From Pegea sp. RAD2-039 (Eukaryota; Chordata; Thaliacea; Salpida; Salpidae): 64,000 nt of DNA. The position numbers and the translations under genes are program-made. This document shows, one piece after another, positions 1 to 10,976 of this stretch; the stretch's first letter is position 1; each line of letters begins with the position of its first letter. The DNA is taken from the NCBI GenBank assembly GCA_034620365.1, contig JAQGEQ010000084.1, positions 1,116,001-1,180,000 of the forward strand, read 5' to 3'. The notes below the pieces were generated by a model, which was not told the DNA's origin, did not search any database, and worked only from the letters and a program-made list of their open reading frames with translations.

Positions 1-392
1 TGTTTTTTATTTTTCTCTTTCTTGGAACCTATTCATTTGAATAATAAGCAAAAAGTAACTTTTCAGTTTAATTAGCTTATATGCATAATTTAGTTATTTT
101 TGTAGATTCTTGCCAAGAATTTTTTTTTTATCAAAATAGTGTTTTTCATTTTTTACTTCAAAATTTTGTTTACAATTCTTTTTTACTTATTTCTAATTTT
201 ACATTATCTTTAAATATTAAAAACTTGACTTTAAAATATTAAAAATTTGTTTTGTATTTTTAAGTCAAGGGTTATTTAAATAAACAATATTATACTTTGA
301 TCTTATTTTCATAATCTTAAAAAAACAAAATATGTTTTTGTTTATAGGATTTAAAATTATTAAAAAATCGATTTCAAAATTTTACTCAAATA
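1..392. other. AT-rich upstream flank of the PCGF gene
   Basis: This stretch is AT-rich with long T and A runs and has no open frame that reads like protein. It runs into the ATG of the Polycomb RING-finger gene and presumably holds its 5' UTR and promoter. I saw no convincing TATA box. A 5' non-coding exon cannot be excluded, because an AG at the end of 'tttatag' (about 347) could be a splice acceptor. Confidence 0.6.
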
Positions 393-3300
393 ATGAATAA
401 AGAACCAGCTATCATCATTAAAAGAAATTTAGTCGAGTCCTGCTTGCTTTGTGGTATTTGTTCAGGATATATTGTTGAAGCAACAAGTATAACAGAATGT
501 CTACATTCATGTAAGTTTAGTAGTTCGTCGGCTTGCATTACGTGAAAATATTTACTGAGTTGTAAATCGTTTTCAAAAGCAATTTTCTTTTATATTCTGA
601 TATTTGATATCAGTAATCCGACCAGATGAACATTTGCGTCTAAATTTTAGACGCACCAATTTTTCTTATCATGACAAGCTCACAAAGCTCGGTTAGTTGA
701 GGGATTCCATTTTTGCACATAACGACAAAAATCTTGAAAGTTGAAACCATAAGGTCTTCCGTTTTTAAATGATTTTACTTTACTTCAGTTTGCAAGTCTT
801 GTATCGTGAAACATGTTTGGTCCAGTCGGCTGTGCCCGAAATGCAAAGTGGAAATTCATAAGACTAGACCCTTACTCAACTTAAGAAGTGACAAGACTCT
901 ACAAGAAGTCATCAACAAACTAGTTCCTGAAATTCAAGAAAAAGAAGAACAGAGAAAATGGATCTTTGAAGGACTCTCAAACGGTAAGTGATAAGGAATT
1001 GAAGATTTGCTCTTCATATTTTAAATTTTCAGGAACGGATCTAAAGAAATTAACTGGATCAAAAGACATAAAAGCTCAAATTGAAGTGGAAAAGAAAATA
1101 GCTTTTCGGATGCAGTACTTGAACAGGTTTCTTAGGATCAAATCTGATCTTTTTTTCATCTTTATCTCTTTAGTCCTAACAAGCTGAATGCCGACAGTGA
1201 GTGGAAAGAAGTAATCGGAGGATATCGAAAGTCATATCTAAGAATCAGCAGTAAAATCCCGATGTTACATCTTCAGAAGTTCATCCGAAAAAAGTCCGAC
1301 AACATCCCAGAAGACGCAAATGTAGGATGATTTTTGAAATCAAATCATTCATCTTTTATTTACAGGTGATTTTGCTTTTTGAGGAGCGAGTCCTCTCACC
1401 GAAGGACACACTAGAAGATGTAGAATTATTACACTGGAAAGTGAGTTTGAAAATTTGTTGAAAAAACATCTTAAAGAGCTCTTCATCCTCAGAGATCGTC
1501 TTCTGAAATACTCACCATCAACTTCGCAGTCTTTTCCCGACGAAATAGCAAACGGACATTGCCTAAAATAGATGAAGTTACGGAAAGTAAAAAGCCGCGC
1601 ATTCTGGAAGTAGCGGAGTTCCCGGCAGCAAAAATTGAAAGAAGCAAACCAGCAAGGCGTAAAAATCGACCTCCTACTAAAATCCCGATGAAAAGCGTTG
1701 AAGTGGAACGCCCACATCTAGTTTTACTTCCCCAGGTCAACAACACCCCAAAGCCGATCCCTATGAAAACAGCTGACTCGGTGTTTGTGGACAACAACGT
1801 CCAGTTGATGGACACAAAACGTGATCGGATTTTTAGTGACCCGACCACTGACTCGACCCACACTGAACCTGGACCCCGTCACACTTCACCTACATCGATG
1901 TCAGAACGCGTGGCTCCCATCAAACTCGTGATGACGCCACGACAATCAAGTTCAAATCCATCAAGTTCAGAGCGAAGACGCAGTTACGTCATCGTACCTT
2001 CAGAACCTAGTGATGACGTCATCAGTACGGCGTCAAAGAAGCTAGGCCGCGACGAGTTTCAATTCAAGACTGTAGTGACGTCATCAACACCGACCACAAG
2101 TAACCAGCAGTTGCCAAAACCAACAAGAAAACCCCTTCCAGCACCCGTTTCTAACCGTAGAAAACAGAAACTCATGCGTCCGACTCACATACGTAGCGCT
2201 GCTGATGTCATCAGACCACCGTCTACATCCACCACCAATAAGTCCGTGGCTTTTACATCGAAGGAGCCACGTCAGAAACGGGCTTCATCGGGAAATGATT
2301 TCTATAGGTTTATGAATATATCAGTAGATGAGGCCTTACAACGTAAACAGCCTGTCCCTTTAAGTGAGGACCACATGGGTACAGAGCAAGTGGCTGTTGG
2401 GACAGTAAACAACATCACTATTAACAACACACATTTCAGTGCTAACTACATAGAACCACAGCAGACAGTCAACCACTTGTCGGTCATCAGTCCACAAATC
2501 AACCAAAGTGTCATCCACAAGTCTCGAGCCGATTATCGGAAACACAGCGACGCCGAAGCTCATCGAATCGCGCTTGAATGTGCGCGAAAAGCAATGAGAG
2601 ACAACGAACTGATTCGTAACTCGACCAAGTCCATCAACTTAAAGAAGCCACGTAATCGACCAATTCTACCTAAGCCGACCACCAACTTTCGACCCTACAA
2701 TCAGCTACCACCGTATATGCTGAAAAATAAGGACTTGTTGACTGCCAGTGACCGTAATAAACAAGCCACTGTCCAGAAACCTTGGACCGCTGAACCGGAC
2801 ATAAGTTTCACTCACGTGGTGCAACAGCAGCTTCAGCAGCATGCGGCCCAATTATCGAAGATGGCACCCAATTATCCAGCTAATGGTTCAAAAGATTCAA
2901 CGCAAGTGATGGACGCTGTCCAGGGTTCTGGTACCTCTTCAATGATGAGACCATCGACCACAACTAACTTACCAGAGGAGCCATTTAATCCATCACAGAT
3001 AAAAGCTCTATGTGAGATTATGTGTCTCACTCCAGAGCAGTTGGTTCAAAGTCTGGAGTCTGGAAGAAAGGCTTTAAAGTATCCCTTCAGTCGCAGTAAG
3101 GACCTTCCTTCTACTTCTACTACTTTTTTCCCATCAGATGGAACTTTCGAATCCTCATTTTTGACTGATTCCGACTTTGCAGCGAGCAATCAGCGTCATT
3201 CAAACGAGGGAACTTCCCGCCAGCAGAACATTTCCCAAATTTCAGCACAGAATCCGCAAACTACATCATGTGATCCGTCACTTATGATCCCTACAAGACC

Positions 3301-3640
3301 TTTGTCGATGATGGATCGTAATCCTGTCCCTACCTCCCGAATTATTCAACCATTTGTCCGTCCAAGTGGAAACAAGATGATGAGGAAAGTACAAACTGTC
3401 TTTGAACATTTTGATGAATCGTGGTCACCAAACTCCTCATTCCGACCACAGATGCAGTCCCGAAGTCCCTGGTCCAAACAAAACTCCCAATATCTGACAG
3501 TAGGTGACTCACAATCATCAGTACCAGTGAAAAAATCTCTCCGGCCCAGCGATGAAGACCTGCCACTAGACTTCTCGTCTCGGAGTCGAAACGGAAGCCC
3601 TCAGTCCAATGGAAGTCGAACAAACTTCAATTTTAAATAA
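393..3640 (+). CDS. Polycomb group RING finger protein (PCGF/Psc/Bmi1 family), long-tailed
   Basis: Inferred exons are 393-510, 789-983, 1033-1126, 1174-1321, 1366-1440 and 1493-3640, all GT-AG and in frame, giving about 925 aa. Residues 17-58 form a C3HC4 RING (C17, C20, C36, H38, C41, C44, C55, C58), followed by the PCGF signature HKTRPLLNLRSDKTLQ. Residues about 154-226 match the RAWUL ubiquitin-like domain that binds PHC or BCOR-type partners. The family forms the RING1-PCGF core of PRC1, which ubiquitylates H2A and represses chromatin in the nucleus. Exon 6 encodes about 700 low-complexity residues rich in S, T, P, R, N and Q. Vertebrate PCGFs are roughly 250-350 aa, so this resembles insect Psc/Su(z)2. 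A PLDFS motif lies near the C-terminus. The start is the first ATG in frame with the RING. The family call is firm; the paralogue is not. Confidence 0.93.
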
Positions 3641-3886
3641 AAAGACAAAAATGGATTCTGTTTAAAGTGGAATCTCGAATCTATTCTGTTGGCATCTCTT
3701 CGTTTGCCATCCTTAATATGGAACAAATTAACTTAAAATTCTTTAACTTAAGGAATTATTTTCCATTAAAGTAATATTTATTATGAGTTTTTCCATTGAC
3801 TAAAGCGATGTTCTCATTATAAAAAGGATGCATAATCATACAGCAAACTACAAAACTTAAAATAAGTTTATGTTTGTTGGTTTCTC

Positions 3887-3892
3887 AATAAA
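3887..3892 (+). terminator. Candidate poly(A) signal for the PCGF gene
   Basis: AATAAA lies about 250 bp after the stop codon and is followed by T-rich sequence. Another AATAAA overlaps the stop codon itself (3636-3641), so the true 3' end is uncertain. Confidence 0.45.
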
Positions 3893-4667
3893 TGTACATT
3901 TTCATAAATCAGTTGAATTGAACGAAAGTGACATCTTAAGTTGTATCTTTCTTCATTTGTAAACAAAAGCGATGCGTAAATATCTTCTCATTTTAGATTA
4001 ATAAAATTTTGTTCCAACTATTTTTTGACTAAAAAGTTTTTATCTTTTATAAAATGATTGAAAGTTTGGGAGTATTCAAGAAATATACTAATAAGCAGAA
4101 AAGAAAGAAATTATACTATAAGGATCTTAACGTTATAATCGATACAACTTTTGGTAATACGCCATTTTAGACTGTTCAGTTGGATTAACTTGTGATTAGA
4201 TCTTATTAATAGATAGATACAAAAACTTTATAAAAATTCTTCTGCAGCAAAGACCCAAATAAATTTAGGTAAATTGAAAAACGCATATTCTTTTTTTGAC
4301 AAAGAAGTTTAAAATAAGAATTTTATTCGAAATTTATGTTCTGATTCAATTTCTAGTTAGAAAAAAGATTAAAATCTTTACAAAACATTTTGTTAAAACT
4401 TATCAAAGACTTGAATATATATTTTTGATAAATTAATTACTATTTTAATCATAAAAAAACTAACTACAAAATAAAGTTTTAGAGTGGTTAGTTAAAATCT
4501 ATATCTAAATACTCCTTAGATACAGATTGATAAAACTATCTAATTTATAAGACAAAAATATTAAGATTAAACATAAAAATAAAACAAATAGAAAGTTTAA
4601 TTTGTTAACTAAAATGAATTTCCAGTTGCAATAAAATAACAAAAAGAATTTGTAAAAAGTCGTCTTT

Positions 4668-4901
4668 TTAATCAACATATGTACCTATGCCAGACAGTTT
4701 TAGACAAAAAATAGTTGTGCTACCAGGGACTACCACAATCTCATATATGGCAAAAACATATTGATAAATCCACCTGAGTCGATTTTGCACCTCAGCCTGT
4801 AAAAACTCCTCGGTCAACAAAATCAAGTCAGGAAAGTTTTGTAAAACAAACCGCGTTTTCGATATTTGAAAGTATGTAAAAGTTTGTATAAAAGCCAACA
4901 A
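4668..4901 (-). other. Coding-like minus-strand open frame, unidentified
   Basis: A 77-codon open frame lies in a patch with somewhat higher GC than its surroundings. The translation has a mixed hydrophobic/charged composition (for example LTEEFLQAEVQNRLRWIYQY). I recognise no domain, and there is no clear splice site or poly(A) context. It could be a decayed exon or chance. Confidence 0.15.
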
Positions 4902-7313
4902 CGAGCTTTTATCTTGTTAAATATTACGTTTTTGACTAAACATTTTTATAGAAAAATACAAAAACAAATTTTTGTTGAAAAAGTATAAATATTCATTTTG
5001 GAAAGTTCAATTAATTTAAATAATTTTTGTTAGTGTTCACAATTTTTGTAATATTATCATAAAAATATTTTCAGCCATTGAAATCTGTCAGATATTTTTG
5101 CAATCCAAAAAAACAACTTAAAAAGCAAGTTATTAAAAGTCAACAAAATTATATATAATTTTCTAACTGTACTTTTACTTGAAAAATAATATTTTGTTTT
5201 AACTTAGAACATTTACTAAACTGTTTATTTAAATATATTATCAAAAGAAAACTTTCTTTTAATACTCTTTAAACGAAGAACACATAAGATATCAAATAAA
5301 GACACTAATAACATTGACCTTTTTCTGTTTGTAAGTTTATTTTATATAAGCAGCTTGTAGATAAAGCTTTAGTTATTTAGTTGCTACCCTGGACTGAAAG
5401 TACAGAGTTGGTCGAGCCTGAAGTGAAACACTTCTACAGCTGATAAAAACAATTCAGCAAGCTTTGTATGTTTTACAGAATTTTTTCGAAGGTAAATTTA
5501 ATCACTTTATAGTTCTAAATCAAATTCTGTTAACTATTCAGAAATTTTATATGTACTAATTTGTTATTTTGCAAATAAATTATTCTTATCTACTAATTAG
5601 TAACTACCATTTAATTTCTTTTACATTAAATTGAATATATAGAATTACAAACTGTACTTCTATTCAGGAAATTATATATTTTTAAAGCGAAGATTTTTAA
5701 AAAGAAGACCTTTTTAGTATTTTAGGTTATTTTCCGAAATAACGTGTGGCTGCCGGTAATAAATCTTATCTTAGTTATTAGAATGAAATTATATTGTTTA
5801 TAAAAAAATGTCACATTTTTAAAAAACTACAGTAATAATAAAAATTGAATAAAGCAGTTCAAATTTGCTGACTCATAAATAATAGTCAGCAAAAGTTGAC
5901 TAAAATTTTCTTTTGATTAGTAATCATGAAAAAACTAATAAATGGTTCTGATAATTGTGGTAATAGTTAAAATTATTTTTAATTGATTATATAGATATAT
6001 TTATTAGATAATTATTCATGTTTTTTGCTTATTAGTTTGAGCCAGTTTTGTTTCTCATTTTTTCAATTTTTTTTATAAAATAAATTTTAAAATTTCGATT
6101 TAGTCTCATAAAAAAGTTTAAAAAATGAAATCAGATTATTAATAATCAAGAAAATTTAGTAACTTTTTTAATAAATTAGTGATTTAATCTGTAATTACTT
6201 TGAAAATAATCTTTGAAAATTAGTTTTTAATTGTTGTAAAACTTCTTCTGTTTTTAATGTTATGAAATCACATAAAAGTCCTGAACACAAAATAACTTCA
6301 CAATTTTCTTTAACTACTCAACATGTTTTCGAGTTTTATGAAAAGACCATAAAAGTGTTCAGTATTTAATTTTAATACTTTAAAGTTTATTTTATAGCAT
6401 AAAATAAAAGGATTACATTTTGCAGATAACTTTTATGATTTTAATAATATATTTATTAATTCTTTTCAAACCTTTTATTCAAATCTATTTTACTTGAATC
6501 CTATTTCACTTGCAAAATGTCGTACTTTAAGCTTTGTGCTAAACATCGCTCCAAATACGGATTTAGAATAAGAAATATATTCAAAAAGTATTTTGAAGCT
6601 TTTTTGTTTGAAGTTTTCAGTTGAATGCAAACAGAAACAAAAAAAAGTATTGAAAATAAACACATAAACAACTAAAAGCAAAAAATTACTGAAATAAATA
6701 CAGTTGAATAACCTAAAATTTAGAATCGTGTAAATACTTTTATTTTTTCTTTTAATTTAAAAATTCATCCAAAAAAGTTGTTTCAATTTTGTTGTATGTT
6801 TTACCACATAATTTTAAGTATTTTGAATTCATATTTATAAGATATATTCAAGAAAGAATTGTCATTAAAACATTTTTACAATTTAGATAAGTTTTCTTAA
6901 TTGTTTGTTTGTTTTTAAACAACAAAATTTTTAACTTAAGTTACCAAAATTATAGTTTGAATAACAAAGTTAATCAAATACTTAGGATTTATTTTATTAT
7001 TTACTTAATTTCTAGAATATTCTTATCTATGGTTTCAATTATTTCTATTTTATGAGTCTTTAAAAGCTCACTAACATAATTTTTTCTAAGCTATTAGTTT
7101 GTTCTTCAAATTTAAAAATTTTCTTAAAATGTTTATTTTTAAGTTACAAATATCAAACTGTTAGTAAACAGTCTGAAAATATATAAACTAAAACGTTTTT
7201 TGATGAATAAACGACGACCTTTTAAGAATAAAACAAATTGTAGAATTATTAAATACTTAAACATTTAACTGTTAGTTCAAATATTTTGAATTGTGATTAT
7301 ATGGTTAAGGAAG

Positions 7314-7321
7314 TGACGTCA
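7314..7321. promoter_or_regulatory. CRE/ATF-type palindrome TGACGTCA
   Basis: A perfect 8-bp CREB/ATF consensus lies inside AT-rich intergenic DNA. No gene is adjacent. It is one of several such palindromes in the window. Confidence 0.35.
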
Positions 7322-10300
7322 TTGATTATTTTAAAAAACATCTCTAAATTAAAGCATCGAAATTTACCTGTTTATATAAAAATGTTTTTAGAAGTAAATT
7401 TAAAGTTTTAGCTATTTTTAGTTTTTCAAGCTACTAAAAGCTTTTATAAGCACTTATACTTTAAAATTCATCAATTCATATTAGATTTGTTCATTATCTT
7501 TTATAAATAGAACTTAAAACTTTCTTATCGAATAATTTTATGGCTTTACCTTTTAAATAATCAGAAAATGCTCGAATGAAATTTACAAATGTGAAAAGAT
7601 AAATTTTTTAATTGTATTTTTTACTGATGTTAAATTAGCATCATTTCTCCAAAATTTTTAAAAAATTTAAAATAAAAGCAAGTTTAAAGTTTAATAAAAG
7701 TGAAAAGGTCTTAAGTTTGCTAAAGCAGGAAAAAGGATATAATTTAGACATTGTTTACTTGCAATTCTTATTTCTTTGCAACATTGAAACATTTTTCTCA
7801 AATAAATTGTCTTTAAACTTTCGTTAAAAAACCAATTAATCACTTTTTTATTTAAATACAAAACTAGAAATATTTTGAATTACATTGACACAAAAATTAT
7901 TCTAAAAATGTCATAACTGAAAATAAAAGTTGCTGAAAACAGTTTCCTATCAATTTTTAAGTGAAGTATCATATACAAAAAAGATTTTATAATAAATCAT
8001 TTTCTAAAATAAGACCAAATAATGATTAGATTATTTTGTGAAAATAATTTCCAATAGAGCTTTATTATAAAGCTTGTTATTTTGAAACTTCTCAATCAAT
8101 AAGTCTTTATTGTAAAAGATTACTAAATAATTGCTTAATAAGATCGGTTATTCTTTAAAAATAGTTAAAAGTATATCCTATTCTAAAGTTGTATTGTTAT
8201 GTATAATACTTATCATTGCAATAAATATAAATAAACGGAAATTTTATTTAATGCAAGTCTTTCATATTTTTTATGATGAATTCAAAATAAACTTTTTATA
8301 TTTAGGAAATACTTAATATTTGAGGAATAGCTTCAACATTCGTCCATAAAAAACAATTCAATTTCTTTTGTAAAGATACTTTAAAACACTTTAAGCTTAT
8401 CAGCAACAACGTCTTAAACTGACATTTTTATCATTAACAATCAAACTTTATTAGATTTTTAAATTTCAAATTCCTTATTATCAAATGAAAATATTTTTTT
8501 AAATCAGATCGATAAAACTTTAAACAATATTACTTTATTTACTTGATAATGTGGTTGGATTTGAAATGTAAATTTAACTAAGCAACAATTTAAACTGAAA
8601 TTCAAATAACTAAACTAAGTAAATAAGAAATAAAAAGCTTTTTTTATTAAAAGAAATGATGGTACAACTAAACGATGTACTAGATGCAGTTAGGTGATGG
8701 ATATCTGAAACCTTTAAAGAATTTTTGTTAGGAATAAAATCAAATTATCACCTTTTGTGTGGGCTCTTAAATATGCAAAGATAAAATCCAACAATTTTTT
8801 TTTTCACATACAAAGCTAACATTGAAAAATCTTCAGATTTTGTATGTTAGATGTTAAACCATGCGTAACTACTACTTCAACGGAAGATTACGAAAAAGAC
8901 TTTAATGTCGGATATTAACTTCGGCTTTAAGTGAGTTAAAAGAAACAATCCTGGAAATATTTGAAAAGACAATTGCACTTTAACTTCAATATAAAAACTA
9001 TAACCTTTTTATTATAATTGAACAAAGTAATAACTAAACAGAAAACACTTCTGAAATGTTTTGCAATCATATCGTTTATATATTTTAGTTATATATTTAA
9101 ATAATTAGTATTTTATCTTTTTAATTATTTTAAATGAGAACTTCTTAAAAAATAAGATTCATTTTTATATAATGCCTTAAAAAGTAGTTTATAAATATTT
9201 TGAAATAACCTAAAAGAATTTCTTTTTAATTTTAGTTAATTTCTTATATTTAATTATAGTTGGTTAGTGTTCACAGTTTAAGTTTATAGCATATCGAAAA
9301 AACCTCAAAGATATGGTTGTTTGGTTAAATAGTTTTTTTAAATACGATTTGTTTAAATGTAATATTCTATCGCTTAAATCTAAATTAAAAGAACCTAAAG
9401 TTAAAACATCAAAATGTTTATTTTGGGGATTTATTTTTTAGCAAATATCAGATCAAATGGTTATTTGAAAATTTTAGTATAATACTTTATGAGTCATTTT
9501 GATGTTACCCTAAATAGTTATCAAACAATAATTTTCTTCTGATATTAAATCGCCAGATATAATTAAGGCTGTACAATTTTTTTGCCTAACATATTAAATG
9601 AAGCACAATATAAGTGATTAAATAATACTTTAATCATTTTTTATAAAAATTTCAAACTTAAGTAATAACTTAATTTCATCTTTTAACAAAATATATATTT
9701 AGGTGATTTTCACAGCAATGTTCGTTTTGTTTATTATGACTAGAGTTCAGAGAATTTTGACATTTTATTCAAGTCCGTTGGCATTACATTTCTAAATTTA
9801 AATCAAATTAGAAAGCAAATAGTTTGAAATATAAAAGTACTTACATTGAATTAACTAAAGCTTTTCAGTTTTTAGGTTGTTCTATTTTATTTAAATTTTT
9901 GTTACATAGCTTCAATATTTATAAAAAAATTTATACAAAATGCAAAGACTTTTTTAATCCCTTTGGTCAAAAAACTTTGCTTTTATTTCAAAATTCTCAA
10001 ATTTTGGAGTAAAATATTATTGATTCACTCAACAGATTTTTTCTGAGTTACAAAAGTAGGCTAATCACACAATATTTTGCCGTTTATTAAAATCTTGAAT
10101 AAAATTTCTATTTCAGTTTAAATTATTAAATTTTCTTCATTTCTCTAGCTAGTTAATCTTTTTTGCTTGGTGAAAATTGTTATTTTCGTTCTAAAATAAT
10201 CTTTTATGTTAATTTTATGAGTAGAACCAACAAAATATATATGAAATAATAAATATAGAGAAATATGAATACAATTTGTGTTCCATTATTGCTTTACAGA

Positions 10301-10474
10301 TTATAATGATAAAATTTATTTAATTTGAAAAAGTTTTCTTCCAGTTTTAGTAAAAGTATTTATATTTTACACAAAAAATCACTTCTAAATTTTCTTTTAT
10401 TTTTTCTATTGAAATAAATTTGAAAATATTTTAGACGAAAGTTAAAGTTGTGATGGCTTGTAAAAGTTTACCTC

Positions 10475-10487
10475 TTGCCTGAGGCAA
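10475..10487. promoter_or_regulatory. AP-2-like palindrome TTGCCTGAGGCAA
   Basis: This is a perfect 13-bp palindrome around a central G. It contains GCCTGAGGC, which fits the TFAP2 consensus GCC(N3)GGC. It lies about 290 bp beyond the 3' end of the minus-strand small ORF at 10773-10976. Function is inferred from the motif only. Confidence 0.3.
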
Positions 10488-10772
10488 AGCACAAATTTAA
10501 CAAATTCGTGTTTTATCATTTCTTCAAGTTTAATATAAAAGAATTAAAATTGTTGTAAGCATCACAATCACAATTTTCAACATCTATCATATGTACTAAA
10601 CTAAAAGTGTTTTCAGCAACAATTCTCTGAGTTTCATAAATCATAAAACTACAAAAAAAATCTGGCGCTTTATTTAATATGGCCCAAGGTAGAAAAAGTA
10701 TATATAGGACCTTTAACACTAAGTAAGGTCTGATAAGAAGAATTCGTAAACTATTTTGGAGGTTTGTTGTTT

Positions 10773-10976
10773 CTACTTTAAAGTAGGTCTTTTGAGATTC
10801 TTGCGAACTGACTTGATTCCTTTCAAAGCTACTTTTGCGTTCGCTATAACGCGCACCAACTTAAAGCTAGTCGGTAATTTGCCGTTTACTTTTTCCACTC
10901 GGTTGAGTTCGTGGTTGATTTGATAAGAATTGATGCCGGGTGGGTGGTTGGTTGGTAAAGATTCTTGCAGTATCAT
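10773..10976 (-). CDS. Possible small basic protein, unidentified
   Basis: An ATG-initiated 67-codon frame sits in a patch clearly richer in GC than the surrounding desert, with codon choice similar to the real genes nearby. The product is basic, with a lysine/arginine-rich C-terminal third (KVALKGIKSVRKNLKRPTLK) and no signal peptide or membrane segment. A second minus-strand open frame (10516-10719) follows on the same strand, after a T-rich tract ending in TAG that could be a splice acceptor. I recognise no family. It may be one exon of a small gene, or a relic. Confidence 0.28.
   Translation of the reverse strand: MILQESLPTNHPPGINSYQINHELNRVEKVNGKLPTSFKLVRVIANAKVALKGIKSVRKNLKRPTLK

Noticed and set aside
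1349-1863. Overlapping minus-strand open frames opposite the PCGF exons
   Set aside because: They are antisense shadows of a well-supported gene and have no family resemblance.
3342-3623. Minus-strand 93-codon frame opposite the PCGF tail
   Set aside because: It is a by-product of the composition of the coding strand.
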